Source: Acinetobacter bouvetii
Lineage (GTDB): Bacteria > Pseudomonadota > Gammaproteobacteria > Pseudomonadales > Moraxellaceae
Reading direction: 5' to 3'
NCBI RefSeq assembly: GCF_902753875.1
Contig: NZ_CADDTS010000007.1
Coordinates: 1-64,000 of the forward strand
Length of the DNA: 64,000 bases
The notes beneath the pieces are model-generated. The model did not search any database. It was given only the letters and a program-made list of their open reading frames with translations, and was not told the DNA's origin. Both the position numbers and the translations under genes were made by a program. Of the stretch, positions 47,369-56,397 are shown in pieces; position 1 is the stretch's first letter; each line of letters begins with the position of its first letter.

Positions 47369-47557
47369 GTCACTTTGCCTCGGTGCGTTAAAAAATAAAA
47401 GGGGGTTTGAGTGTATCAAAAGTGCCCACAACTGCAAGTACTACATAATCAAAACATCAATATTATTGAGCGGAATATCTTGTTTATGTTACATACAAAA
47501 TTGATAAAGTTATTTTAACTGTAGAAAAAATACAAAGATAAAAAAGAGTATAGGCTA

Positions 47558-48688
47558 ATGATTTGGGTGGAAATAATTGCAGTTCTAGTGATATGGCTGA
47601 GCTTCTGGTCACTGATCCCACGAGATGAATGGTGGTTTCGTGGTGCCGATTTTCCACGCTTACAAATTTTGGCTTTAGGTCTGATTACTTTTGTCCTGCT
47701 TCTGGTCTGGGATCAGCCGTGGAATTTGCGCCGAGAAATTATATTTGTTGCCTTGATGGCCGCGCTGGCCTATCAACTTAAAATGGTGCTTCCTTATACC
47801 TTTGTCTGGAAAAAACAGGTCAAACAGGTTCGTTCAGAGCAATTAAATACAGATAAGCAAATTTCAATGATTGTGTCGAATGTGCTGACCCCCAATACCA
47901 AATATCATTTATTAATTGAGCATATTCGCAAACATCGTCCCGATTTAGTTTTGACTCTGGAAACAGATCAGACCTGGCAAAATGAACTATCGGTTATTGA
48001 GCAGGATTATCCCTATCGTGTGCCTGTCCCTTTGGATAATCTGTATGGCATGCATTTGTATAGCAAGTTAAAGCTGGTCGATACTGAAGTAAAATTTATT
48101 TTGAGTGATGAAATTCCGTCAATTCATACCAGCGTGATTTTACGATCCGGGCAACCGGTACAGTTGTACTGTTTACATCCGAAACCACCCAGCCCTACTG
48201 AAGCCAAAGATTCAACACTACGCGATGCTGAACTTTTAATTGTCGGAGATCAAATCAAGGATCTGGATGAAAGTTGTATTGTGATGGGAGATCTCAATGA
48301 TGTAGCCTGGAGTCGTACGACCCGACTGTTTCAGCGAATCAGTGGTTTACTGGACCCTCGTGTCGGTCGTCACTTCGTGAATACTTTTCATGCCGATTAT
48401 CCTTTGTTGCGTTGGTCTCTGGATCATATTTTTCATAGCACAGATTTTGCTTTGGTTCAGATGAAAAGGTTGCGTCATATGGGGTCAGACCATTTTCCTG
48501 TCTATGTGGTGCTACAAACCGGACGTGTGTTCGAGCAAATTCAGGATGAATTGGAACAAACCGATGCCGATGAACAGGAAGCACAACAAGCCATTCAAGA
48601 AGGCATTGAAAAAGCTGAAAAAGAAGAAAAACTGGTTACAGATGAAATTGCGCAGGACTACAAAAATGGCAACAAGCAGGCTCCGTAA
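47558..48688 (+). CDS. Membrane-anchored endonuclease/exonuclease/phosphatase-family protein
   Basis: The 376-residue protein has two to three N-terminal membrane helices (about 1-90) and then an EEP domain with the motifs VSNVLTPNT, ETDQTW, GDLNDVAWS (about 244) and SDHFPVYV (about 310), which form the metal-dependent phosphodiesterase site. An acidic, lysine-rich tail follows (about 335-376). Members include lipid phosphodiesterases and nucleases; the substrate is unknown. Confidence 0.83.
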   Translation: MIWVEIIAVLVIWLSFWSLIPRDEWWFRGADFPRLQILALGLITFVLLLVWDQPWNLRREIIFVALMAALAYQLKMVLPYTFVWKKQVKQVRSEQLNTDKQISMIVSNVLTPNTKYHLLIEHIRKHRPDLVLTLETDQTWQNELSVIEQDYPYRVPVPLDNLYGMHLYSKLKLVDTEVKFILSDEIPSIHTSVILRSGQPVQLYCLHPKPPSPTEAKDSTLRDAELLIVGDQIKDLDESCIVMGDLNDVAWSRTTRLFQRISGLLDPRVGRHFVNTFHADYPLLRWSLDHIFHSTDFALVQMKRLRHMGSDHFPVYVVLQTGRVFEQIQDELEQTDADEQEAQQAIQEGIEKAEKEEKLVTDEIAQDYKNGNKQAP

Positions 48689-48700
48689 ATAAGAGAAAAG

Positions 48701-48718
48701 TGTACGAAATGGCTTACA
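48701..48718 (+). promoter_or_regulatory. GacA-type upstream activating sequence
   Basis: TGTACG-AAATGG-CTTACA matches the GacA box TGTAAG-N6-CTTACA at 11 of 12 fixed bases with the right spacing. It is centred about 70 bp before the first base of the candidate small RNA, the position used by rsmX/Y/Z promoters in Pseudomonas. Confidence 0.65.
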
Positions 48719-48778
48719 TTGATTTAGGTCAATTGCGAATAGTTCTTTTTTATTGATTCTCTTAATCTAGACTCATCA

Positions 48779-48950
48779 GCCAAGGAGCAGGGAATGGAAA
48801 GTCCCACTACGGAAGAGATTTGATGGCTGGTGGTGAATCATCATGGAAATGATGTAGCAATGGAAAGCATTAACATAATAAAAATAAGATTTGAAAGCAC
48901 AACCTCATGAGCCCGAGTTTTGCAGGATGCAGAACTCGGGTTATGATTTT
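48779..48950 (+). ncRNA. Candidate Rsm/Csr-type regulatory small RNA
   Basis: The stretch has seven GGA motifs in about 145 nt, most in hairpin loops: GGGA-ATGGAAAG-TCCC, CATCAT-GGAA-ATGATG, AATG-GAAAG-CATT, and GGA as the loop of the final hairpin. A longer pairing (CATCAGCCA with TGGCTGGTG) closes the first part. ATGGAAA occurs three times in 73 nt. These are the features of RNAs that sequester CsrA/RsmA. The 3' end is the hairpin CCCGAGTTTTGCA-GGA-TGCAGAACTCGGG (48912-48940) and a weak T-rich tail. The -10 TAGACT is at 48768-48773. Confidence 0.7.
48912..48944 (+). terminator. Hairpin ending the candidate small RNA
   Basis: A 13-bp stem with one G-U pair and a GGA loop is followed by TTATGATTTTA, a weak U-rich tail. 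It may also end the EEP-gene transcript. Confidence 0.65.
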
Positions 48951-48980
48951 ATAGAACATCCTAAAAATAAAATTTCAGCC

Positions 48981-49298
48981 ATGTACCTATCAAAATTTCA
49001 AGAACTTAAAATTTTTATTATTAATTTTACTGAATTATCACGTGATGCTTTGCATATTCATCTAGGGCTGCTGTTGTTTTTGGTTGTAGCTTTTTTTCAC
49101 CATCGTCAATTGAAATCCAAGTGGGCAATCTGGACCGTGGTGATCGTTGCCATTGCGGCCGAGCTGTTTGATGCCAGAGACGATCTAATCAATCATGGGC
49201 TTTGGCGGATTGGGGCCAGTATGCACGATATCATCAATACCATTTTCTGGCCTTTGATCATTTGGCTGATGGCCCGATTTCGGGTGTGGAAGGGGTAA
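48981..49298 (+). CDS. Small membrane protein of unknown function
   Basis: Starting at ATG 48981 the 105-residue product has three hydrophobic segments (LHIHLGLLLFLVVAFF; WAIWTVVIVAIAAELFD; NTIFWPLIIWLMARF) and charged ends. A longer frame from TTG 48891 would read through the terminator hairpin and is rejected. The GNAT gene follows 6 bp later, so the two are co-transcribed. No family recognised. Confidence 0.7.
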   Translation: MYLSKFQELKIFIINFTELSRDALHIHLGLLLFLVVAFFHHRQLKSKWAIWTVVIVAIAAELFDARDDLINHGLWRIGASMHDIINTIFWPLIIWLMARFRVWKG

Positions 49299-49304
49299 TA
49301 CACG

Positions 49305-49712
49305 ATGACTGTTGAAATATCCATGCATGATCAAATTCAGGAAGCAGAAGTATTAAAAATTTACCGGGCAAATCACTGGTCATCGGCGCAAAAGCCGGTT
49401 CAGTTGATGGCAGCATTACAACATTCACATAGTCTGGTTACAGCCAGACAGGATGGAGTGCTCATCGGTCTGGGAAATGCGATATCTGATGGACATCTGG
49501 TGGTGTATTTCCCACATTTGCTGGTACATCCCGATTTTCAAAACCGTGGTGTGGGGCGATTGATGATGCAGGCAATGTTACTCAAATATAAAGATTTTCA
49601 TCAAAAAATATTGGTGGCTGAACTTCAAGCCATAACATTTTATCAGTCCATGGGTTTTGTTCGAGCAGGACAAACTGAGCCGATGTGGATTTATGCTGGA
49701 ACAGAACATTAA
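49305..49712 (+). CDS. GNAT-family N-acetyltransferase
   Basis: The 135-residue protein has the acetyl-CoA site HPDFQNRGVGRLMMQAML (about 73-90, containing the Q/RxxGxG/A motif) and the later FYQSMGFVRAG strand-helix. Substrate unknown. It is the second gene after a small membrane-protein gene. Confidence 0.87.
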   Translation: MTVEISMHDQIQEAEVLKIYRANHWSSAQKPVQLMAALQHSHSLVTARQDGVLIGLGNAISDGHLVVYFPHLLVHPDFQNRGVGRLMMQAMLLKYKDFHQKILVAELQAITFYQSMGFVRAGQTEPMWIYAGTEH

Positions 49713-49799
49713 GGCTATCAATATAGATCTGATGCTATATTTACCCAGCCGGCTTTTATGAGGAGAAATTCAAAGCGGCTGGGGCAATAAAACCTGAAT

Positions 49800-50900
49800 T
49801 TATTTTAAAACTTGTTGATATAAAGCAAGGGTTTGGTCACACATCTCTTTTAAACTAAATATCGTGACTGGCTTAACTTGCTGAGGTTTATCAATATGCT
49901 GCTGAACTGTATTGAAGAGTGCAGTGTGGTCGTCTACAGTAATTAAGCCTTGGGGATAGACATGCGACAGGATCTCGGCTACACCACCACGGTTCCAGCC
50001 AATCACTGGTGTGCCCACCGATAAAGCTTCCAAGGCCGTACGTCCAAAGGTTTCAGCCTGATTGGATAATGAAAGCACTACATCACTAAAAGCCAGCCAC
50101 TCGCGAATATCTGAACGATGCCCGACAAAAGTGATTTTGTCAGTTAAACCTTTACTTTGAATATTGTCCTGCATTTCTTTTAAATAAGCGGCTTTTTTCG
50201 GGTCTGCGCCACCAACGACTACGGCATGTAGATTGGGATACTGTGACTGTAATTTTTCCATCAATTCAATCAGGGTTTCATGACCTTTTAGACGGGTAAT
50301 CCGCCCGGGCAGGCAGAGTAAAAACTTGTTTTCCAGCTCCGGAAAGTCTTTAAAGGTTTGATTCAGCCATTGTGCTGAAGGCTGATAGCCATGCGGAAAA
50401 GCGGCAGGATCAATCCCGCGGTAAATCCGCACGATATCCTGTGGTGGGCAGTTTTTGTAATTGTCTCTAATGTATTTCACCACACTGTCAGATACGGCAA
50501 TGACTTTTTCAGCCTGCGTCATGATCTGGCTATAACGGTTAATTGAATAGAAGCCATGTACGGTACTGATTAAATGTGGCCGACGCGCAGCCGGAATGCC
50601 TTTTAAAGCAAAATGGGTTAGCCATGCAGGAACACGGGAACGTACATGCACGATATCGGGCTGATGCTGTTCAATGAGCTTGCGCAAAGGGCGAATTTGC
50701 CAAAGACTGGACAGGGCTTTTTTATGAATGGCTAAAGTCAGATGGGTGGAGCCTTCCGCTTCCAATTGGACCACCAGCCGGCCACCATTCGACACCACCA
50801 GAGATTCATGGCCTTCTGCAACTAAGGCACGGGCGATTTCAAGGGTGCCTCGTTCTACGCCACCGCTATTCAGTTCAGGAAGAAGTTGCATCACTTTCAT
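49800..50900 (-). CDS. GT4-family glycosyltransferase
   Basis: The 366-residue protein is a GT-B fold enzyme: N-terminal LNSGGVERGTLEIARAL, the RITRLKGHETLIELMEKL middle, and the nucleotide-sugar motif ETFGRTALEALSVGTPVIGWNRGGVAEI (about 280-307). It should act at the cytoplasmic face on a lipid-linked glycan or lipopolysaccharide. ATG 50900 fits the family start. A lipid A acyltransferase gene lies upstream on the same strand, 208 bp away. Confidence 0.88.
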   Translation of the reverse strand: MKVMQLLPELNSGGVERGTLEIARALVAEGHESLVVSNGGRLVVQLEAEGSTHLTLAIHKKALSSLWQIRPLRKLIEQHQPDIVHVRSRVPAWLTHFALKGIPAARRPHLISTVHGFYSINRYSQIMTQAEKVIAVSDSVVKYIRDNYKNCPPQDIVRIYRGIDPAAFPHGYQPSAQWLNQTFKDFPELENKFLLCLPGRITRLKGHETLIELMEKLQSQYPNLHAVVVGGADPKKAAYLKEMQDNIQSKGLTDKITFVGHRSDIREWLAFSDVVLSLSNQAETFGRTALEALSVGTPVIGWNRGGVAEILSHVYPQGLITVDDHTALFNTVQQHIDKPQQVKPVTIFSLKEMCDQTLALYQQVLK

Positions 50901-50972
50901 GTTTTTTTGCCTTTTGGATTGTCGCAAAACGGAGTTTTACCGTTTATTTATCCAATATTTGGAGTTTATTTC

Positions 50973-51064
50973 TTACTTTTGTTTCGGCAAAAGTAACAAA
51001 ACCATTTGTTGGACTGACAATACATCCATGATATCGCAGTCCAACGGGCGACATCCTTGTCGCC
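50973..51064 (+). repeat. Three-hairpin dispersed repeat, copy C
   Basis: H1 pairs TTACTTTTG (50973-50981) with CAAAAGTAA (50988-50996). H2 pairs GTTGGACTG (51008-51016) with CAGTCCAAC (51037-51045), with an imperfect inner part. H3 pairs GGCGACA (51047-51053) with TGTCGCC (51058-51064). The order of parts and the short CAT-C motif in H2 and H3 loops match copies A and B. Confidence 0.85.
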
Positions 51065-51108
51065 TTTACACGATAGTAGATTCTGTGCGAGGTTTCTTAA
51101 TTATCTTA

Positions 51109-52053
51109 TTAATAGATCTTCTCAAAGCCTTCCGGACGAGTTTTAAAGCGACGGTGAAACCACATGTACTGGGTTGGCGCAATACGCAGTTGATTTTCGA
51201 TGATTTTATTGACCCGGAGGGCATCATCCAGCTCATCTTCACTCGGTAAATTTTCGACTAGAGGTTCAATCAACACGTGATAACGCGGATCTTTTAAATC
51301 CCCTGTACGATAGAAATATAAAGGCACGGCTACAGCTTTGGATATTTTTAGCAAACGGCGATGTGCTGTCACGGTGGCCGCAGGCGTACCAAAAAACGGT
51401 GCCATGATGCCTTGTTTCAAGCCAAAATCCTGATCCGGACTGTACCAGATGGCATGTCCATCTTTGAGATTACGGATCAAACCACGCATGTCGTCATGGT
51501 CAATCTGGTTAGCGTATATGGTGGCTCGACAGCGGTAAATCAGCATATCGAGCAAGGGATTGTTCTGCGGACGATACACCACATCCGGTTCGAAATACTG
51601 TGCACACAGATAGCCACCGGCATCCAGCAAGGTCGAATGAGTACCGAGTAGTAGCACACCTTGACCTGCAGCCTGGGCATTTTTTATATGTTCCAGACCT
51701 TCAATACTGACCCGTCCCTTAAACCATTGCGGGCAGTACCAGGCATTCAGGGTTTCAAAAATACCAATCATCTGGTCGACAAAAACCTGACGCGCATTGT
51801 CCTGCACCTGCTGTGCGGACCATTCCGGAAAACAGACTTCCAGATTACGCACAGTGGTTTTACGACGGGATTTCAGTTTGTCAAAAGCAATATTGCCCAG
51901 CAAAGTCGCCAAGCGATACTGGATTGCCCAGGGTAAAATTGCCAAAATCATCAGAAAAATAATTCCGATCCAGATGCCCCAATATTTGGGTAACAGGAAG
52001 GACCATTGAAATTCTCCGGGTTTGTAATCTGGCTTTTTACTCATGGTAACCAT
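51109..52053 (-). CDS. LpxL/LpxM-type lipid A acyltransferase
   Basis: Inner-membrane enzyme adding a secondary acyl chain to lipid A. The 314-residue protein has a membrane helix (about 25-50), the catalytic HX4D motif in GTHSTLLDAGG (about 142-152), and the PDQDFGLKQGIMAPFFG segment typical of the family. The exact acyl donor cannot be told. M4 (52044) is an alternative start. Confidence 0.9.
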   Translation of the reverse strand: MVTMSKKPDYKPGEFQWSFLLPKYWGIWIGIIFLMILAILPWAIQYRLATLLGNIAFDKLKSRRKTTVRNLEVCFPEWSAQQVQDNARQVFVDQMIGIFETLNAWYCPQWFKGRVSIEGLEHIKNAQAAGQGVLLLGTHSTLLDAGGYLCAQYFEPDVVYRPQNNPLLDMLIYRCRATIYANQIDHDDMRGLIRNLKDGHAIWYSPDQDFGLKQGIMAPFFGTPAATVTAHRRLLKISKAVAVPLYFYRTGDLKDPRYHVLIEPLVENLPSEDELDDALRVNKIIENQLRIAPTQYMWFHRRFKTRPEGFEKIY

Positions 52054-52140
52054 TTATGTCTACAGTGAAGTGCATTTTAGCATGAAGCTGAATTGAAACA
52101 GAAAGTTCAAATCTCTGGCAATATTTAAAGGCCTATCAAT

Positions 52141-52902
52141 TTAAGATTTGACCAGTCCGCCATCCACAATCAGGTTTTGTCCAGTGACCGCGCGTGAATA
52201 AGGCGAGAGGAAAATCATGATCGCTGAGGCAAACTCTTCAGGGGTGGTCACGTGACGCAAGGGCGTTGCTGCAGCAATAAAATCAAACACCGCTTCAGGT
52301 GTGGCTTTGCTGGCATCGGTACTTTGTAATAAGCCTCCGGAAAGCATATTGACATTAATTCCGTAGGGGCCCAGTTCATGTGCTGCGGTACGGGTAAAGG
52401 CCAATAAGGCGGCTTTGGCCGCAGTATAATCGTGATAAGGAACCACCGGATTTTGTACCAGATTGGTGCCAATATTGATAATGCGTCCAAAACCTGCATG
52501 CTTCATATCGGCAAGACCTGCCTGCGTGGTATAGAGGGCACCCAGTACCGCGCCTTCAAACTGTCGCTTCATGGTCTGTACCTCAAGCTCTTCAATCTTT
52601 GGTCGGGCATCGCCATTAAATTCAAAATGAATCAATGCATTATTGATGACCGAAGTAATGGCGGTACCGAAATGCTGTTTTGCGGCAGCAAAGAGCTGCT
52701 GAACTTGTGCTTTATCGGTGACATCAGCCTGAAACGCAAAGACCTGGTCAGGATATTGTCTGGCCAGTTCTTCGGCAGCGTTTTGACTGGAAAAATAATT
52801 CACCACCACCCGTGCACCTTCAGCAATCAGGGTTTTGCTGATGGCTAAACCTAAACCGCGAGCACCGCCAGTGACTAATACAATTTGATCGCGAATTTGC
52901 AT
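52141..52902 (-). CDS. Short-chain dehydrogenase/reductase
   Basis: The 253-residue protein has the cofactor motif VTGGARGLGLA (about 9-19), an NNALIHFEF loop in place of the usual NNAG, the catalytic YHDYTAAK (tyrosine about 155) and the PYSRAVTGQNLIVDGGLV end, all typical of 3-oxoacyl-ACP-reductase-like enzymes. ATG 52902 with GAGAC upstream is chosen over GTG 52908. Substrate unknown. Confidence 0.88.
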   Translation of the reverse strand: MQIRDQIVLVTGGARGLGLAISKTLIAEGARVVVNYFSSQNAAEELARQYPDQVFAFQADVTDKAQVQQLFAAAKQHFGTAITSVINNALIHFEFNGDARPKIEELEVQTMKRQFEGAVLGALYTTQAGLADMKHAGFGRIINIGTNLVQNPVVPYHDYTAAKAALLAFTRTAAHELGPYGINVNMLSGGLLQSTDASKATPEAVFDFIAAATPLRHVTTPEEFASAIMIFLSPYSRAVTGQNLIVDGGLVKS

Positions 52903-53073
52903 GATCACGTCTCATTGTGAAGTTGCAGTCAACATAGCAAGCTTTGCGGCAAAGCCAAAGTCCTTTAAATAGGATTGTTGTGTCTGGGCTAAGTGCTACA
53001 TGCTGATCGCAGCGCTCGGCAGCAAGGATTTTGTAAATAGATGCTATGAAAATTGCAGTAAAAGATTCATTCG

Positions 53074-53595
53074 CTAGGATGCTTTAAACCATTTATCTTG
53101 AATGAAACGTTGGCAGCAATACTCCACTGCATAGGCAATTAAACAGCCCACCAAACAATAGACAATACGCAGCAATGCACCATCAATCGTGTGATGCCCA
53201 AAGTCATATACAGAGACAATCATAAAACTAGACAGGGCAATACCGGTATATTGTGTGGCACGACAACTGACGCAAATCAGTGTGGTTAAGAAAATGCCCA
53301 ACACAAAAAATAAGTACTCTAAGTTAATGTAATACATATGCAAAAAGCTGGCTTGCGCCATGCCGAGCCAAATTAATATCCCCACCAATGAACCAATAAA
53401 ATTGCCTGTCACTTGGTTAAAATTAATCTTTTGGTTTAAGTCATGTTGAATGGTAAAAAATGCCGTTAATGAAGCCCAAAGAAAAAAGTTGGTGTCTTTG
53501 TCTTTATCAAAAATTAAAGCCAAAACCACAATGGCGACGGCACAGCTTAAAATTTTGACCACATACAAGGTATTGGCTCGGTCTTTGGGATGCAT
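53074..53595 (-). CDS. FUSC/ArAE-like membrane protein
   Basis: The 173-residue protein has five to six hydrophobic segments and a FUSC-like pattern (helix, then FFLWASLTAFFTIQHD, then FNQVTGNFIGSLVGI), shorter than full aromatic-acid exporters, which carry a soluble domain too. ATG 53595 has AAGGCAG upstream; a frame from 53667 is too long at its N-terminus. It might form part of an exporter of small acids, but no partner gene is nearby. Confidence 0.75.
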   Translation of the reverse strand: MHPKDRANTLYVVKILSCAVAIVVLALIFDKDKDTNFFLWASLTAFFTIQHDLNQKINFNQVTGNFIGSLVGILIWLGMAQASFLHMYYINLEYLFFVLGIFLTTLICVSCRATQYTGIALSSFMIVSVYDFGHHTIDGALLRIVYCLVGCLIAYAVEYCCQRFIQDKWFKAS

Positions 53596-54044
53596 GAGAT
53601 CTGCCTTATTTTTTGATTTTATATCGAGAGCGTGATGAACAATGTTGGCACTTGAGCAAGCGAACATTGTTGCATTTCAATGTTGATCAAGTTGCGCATA
53701 ATATTCAAGCCAGATGAGAAAAAGCTTAAAAAAATGGCGAGTAGAACGAAAAATTAGTTCGCTCATTTGCTGATGTTGATATGCAAATGTTGATATGCGA
53801 ATGCTAAGCCGATTACAACACAGACCATTTTGATGTGCAGGATATTTGTGTTGAGTATTGATGCGGGGTATCTGTGCTCGATATTGTGCTGCAATTTCGG
53901 TCTTGGCAAGCAATTGCAGGCGATATTGATTTAATCACGATTTTGGCTAGCAGTAAGTCGCAAAAAAATGAGCGCCATAGTGACTATGACGCTCATCAAT
54001 AAAACTATCATCTAAAAGGTTAAAGAACGAAAAAAGTTACGGCC
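53596..54044. other. 449-bp intergenic region
   Basis: A 78-codon minus-strand frame (53677-53913) lacks any protein-like features and is not called. It includes a two-unit tandem repeat of a 14-bp unit (ATGTTGATATGC plus two bases, 53773-53800) and, at 53962-53994, the terminator of the uup gene. Nothing else was seen. Confidence 0.5.
53962..53994 (-). terminator. Terminator after uup
   Basis: GAGCG and CATAGT pair with ACTATG and CGCTC (53970-53994) and are followed on the minus strand by a run of T. Confidence 0.85.
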
Positions 54045-55949
54045 TTAGCCGTTGGCTAAATTTTCCAATTCTTCTAAGCGTTCCATTTTTTCTAACATTT
54101 CGTCATCAATAGCAGCAAGACGTTGTGAGGCTTTGGTCGCAGCATCAGCATCGGTCATAAACCATGAACCATCTGCCAATTTATCAGTAAGTTCTGCTTG
54201 TTCTTTTTCCAATGCGTCAATTTCAGCAGGCAATTGATCTAAAGCGCGTTGATCTTTGTAGCTGAGTTTGACTTTTTTGGGCGCAGTTGCAGCAGCTGCC
54301 GCTTCGGCTTTTGCCGCCGCTTTTTTAACAGCAGATTTTTGGTCGACAACTGTTTGGTCTGGACGTTGTTCTAAGTAATCTTGATAACCACCGATATATT
54401 CATCGATATTCCCCTTACCATCAAAGACCCAAGTCGATGTCACGACGTTATCCATAAAGGCACGGTCATGCGAAATCAACAGCAAGGTACCTTTGTAAGC
54501 ACTGAGCATTTCTTCAAGCAGTTCCAACGTCACCATATCCAGGTCATTGGTCGGCTCATCCATCACGATTAAATTGGAAGGTTTGAGCAGTAATTTGGCG
54601 AGCAAAATACGGTTACGTTCACCACCAGAAAGCGCTTTTACTGGCGTACGAGCACGCTCCGGAGAGAACAAGAAGTCTTGCAGATAGCTGTAGATATGAC
54701 GACGGCTACCATTCACGTCAACATGGTCAGAACCTTCAGAAACGTTATCTTTTACAGACTTTTCAAGATCTAAGGCATTACGCAGCTGGTCAAAGTACGC
54801 GACTTCAAGTTGCGTCCCGGTTTTAACCACGCCGCCATGTTCTTGCTCACCCAAAATGGCTTTAATTAATGTGGTTTTACCTACACCGTTATCACCCACG
54901 AGGCCAATACGGTCACCACGTAATACCAACGCCGAGAAATCTTTAATGATCGGTGCGCTGTCGCCAAATTGAACACTGAGGTTTTCAATTTCAAAGACCA
55001 CTTTACCTGAGCGCTGTGCCTCTTGGGTCGCCATCGCCACTTTACCTTGCTGTGAGCGACGTGCTTTGGATTCTTCGCGTAGTGCTTTTAAGGCACGTAC
55101 ACGACCTTCATTACGGGTACGACGTGCTTTAATCCCTTGGCGAATCCAGACTTCTTCTTCAGCGAGTTTTTTGTCAAACAAAGCATTTTGTTTTTCTTCT
55201 GCTTCCATTTGCTGTGCTTTCAGGTCGAGATAACGTGAATAGTTACCATCAAAGCTGCGTAAAATGCCGCGATCCAGTTCTACAATACGGGTGGCAATAC
55301 TGTCGACAAATGAACGGTCATGCGAAATAAATAGCAAGGTCAGATTATTTTGATCGAGCAGGAATTTTTCCAGCCATTCAATACTTTCAACGTCCAAATG
55401 GTTGGTTGGTTCGTCTAAAAGTAAAACATCGGGTTGCATCAATAATGCACGGGCGAGCAGTACACGACGTTTACGACCACCGGATAAATCGGCTAAATCG
55501 GCATCCGGGTCTAAGCCCATTTTACTTAAAATAGAATTGACTTTAGTTTCAAGCGCCCAGCCATCGAGCAGATCCATTTTATGTTGCAAGTGACCCATAC
55601 GGTCGCAGGCTTCCATATCACCCAGTACACATGCGTCACTGGCTTCATGATATGCTTTTAATACTTCTGCGGCTTCACCTGCACCATCGGCAACAATGTC
55701 AGCGACTTTGCCGGAATCCATCGGCACATCCTGAGCCAGCATGGAGATGGTGATGCCATTTTGTAATGAAACTTCACCGCTATCAGGCAGTAAACTTCCT
55801 TCGATGAGTTTAAGTAAGGTAGACTTGCCTTCACCATTACGGCCAATCAAACAGACTCGTTCACCGCGTTCCAAATTAAAGTTCGCGCCGTCGAGCAGGG
55901 ACGGTCCACCAAACGCAAGTTGGACATCCCTTAAAGTAATATAGGCCAT
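54045..55949 (-). CDS. uup: ABC-F family ATPase (Uup)
   Basis: The 634-residue protein has two ABC cassettes with Walker A motifs GRNGEGKST (about 36) and GDNGVGKTT (about 355), signatures LSGGRKRRVLLARAL and LSGGERNRILLAKLL, the ABC-F linker between them, and a lysine/alanine-rich segment and coiled coil at the C-terminus as in Uup. There are no membrane segments. ABC-F proteins act on the ribosome; E. coli Uup also affects precise transposon excision. ATG 55949 has AGGAAA upstream. Confidence 0.9.
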   Translation of the reverse strand: MAYITLRDVQLAFGGPSLLDGANFNLERGERVCLIGRNGEGKSTLLKLIEGSLLPDSGEVSLQNGITISMLAQDVPMDSGKVADIVADGAGEAAEVLKAYHEASDACVLGDMEACDRMGHLQHKMDLLDGWALETKVNSILSKMGLDPDADLADLSGGRKRRVLLARALLMQPDVLLLDEPTNHLDVESIEWLEKFLLDQNNLTLLFISHDRSFVDSIATRIVELDRGILRSFDGNYSRYLDLKAQQMEAEEKQNALFDKKLAEEEVWIRQGIKARRTRNEGRVRALKALREESKARRSQQGKVAMATQEAQRSGKVVFEIENLSVQFGDSAPIIKDFSALVLRGDRIGLVGDNGVGKTTLIKAILGEQEHGGVVKTGTQLEVAYFDQLRNALDLEKSVKDNVSEGSDHVDVNGSRRHIYSYLQDFLFSPERARTPVKALSGGERNRILLAKLLLKPSNLIVMDEPTNDLDMVTLELLEEMLSAYKGTLLLISHDRAFMDNVVTSTWVFDGKGNIDEYIGGYQDYLEQRPDQTVVDQKSAVKKAAAKAEAAAAATAPKKVKLSYKDQRALDQLPAEIDALEKEQAELTDKLADGSWFMTDADAATKASQRLAAIDDEMLEKMERLEELENLANG

Positions 55950-55982
55950 ACTGTTTCCTGAAATCCCAAATGAGGACTTAAA

Positions 55983-56228
55983 ATGACTAAACAAAAAAAT
56001 CTTAATGATCAGGCGTCATTTTCCGCACCCATAGAAGATTTGCAAGTCCGAATTACATTTTTAGATGATTTAGTTGAACAATTAAATGAACAAGTGACGC
56101 GTCAAAGTATTGAAATTGCAGATTTAAAGAAACAAATGCAGCTGCTTTACCAGCGTGTCGAATCTGCAGATTTATCTGAAGGCATTGCTGCCTTTGACCC
56201 AATGACCAACCGACCACCGCATTATTGA
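55983..56228 (+). CDS. slyX: SlyX-family protein
   Basis: The 81-residue protein is a short coiled coil (EDLQVRITFLDDLVEQLNEQVTRQSIEIADLKKQMQLLYQRV) ending in the family hallmark RPPHY. Function is not known. It diverges from uup with only 33 bp between the two start codons, so its promoter or that of uup overlaps coding DNA. Confidence 0.92.
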   Translation: MTKQKNLNDQASFSAPIEDLQVRITFLDDLVEQLNEQVTRQSIEIADLKKQMQLLYQRVESADLSEGIAAFDPMTNRPPHY

Positions 56229-56397
56229 TGGATTCAATGGAATCATTTCCATCTACGGATGTAGATGTCAGAATTTCTAAAAAAGGCGTTGTTGTTGCGA
56301 CGCTGACATTGTAGAGCAGCCAAATTTAATTTGACCTTTTGCATGCTAACCGTTCTAATGCTCGGCATCTGCCTCGCTGAACTGTCTATTTGAAGAT

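Noticed and set aside
48891..48980. Longer N-terminus for the membrane protein from a TTG at 48891
   Set aside because: The added codons are the terminator hairpin of the candidate small RNA; the ATG at 48981 gives a normal membrane-protein start.
53677..53913. 78-codon minus-strand frame
   Set aside because: Composition and order of residues are not protein-like, it carries a tandem DNA repeat, and there is no ribosome binding site or recognisable domain.
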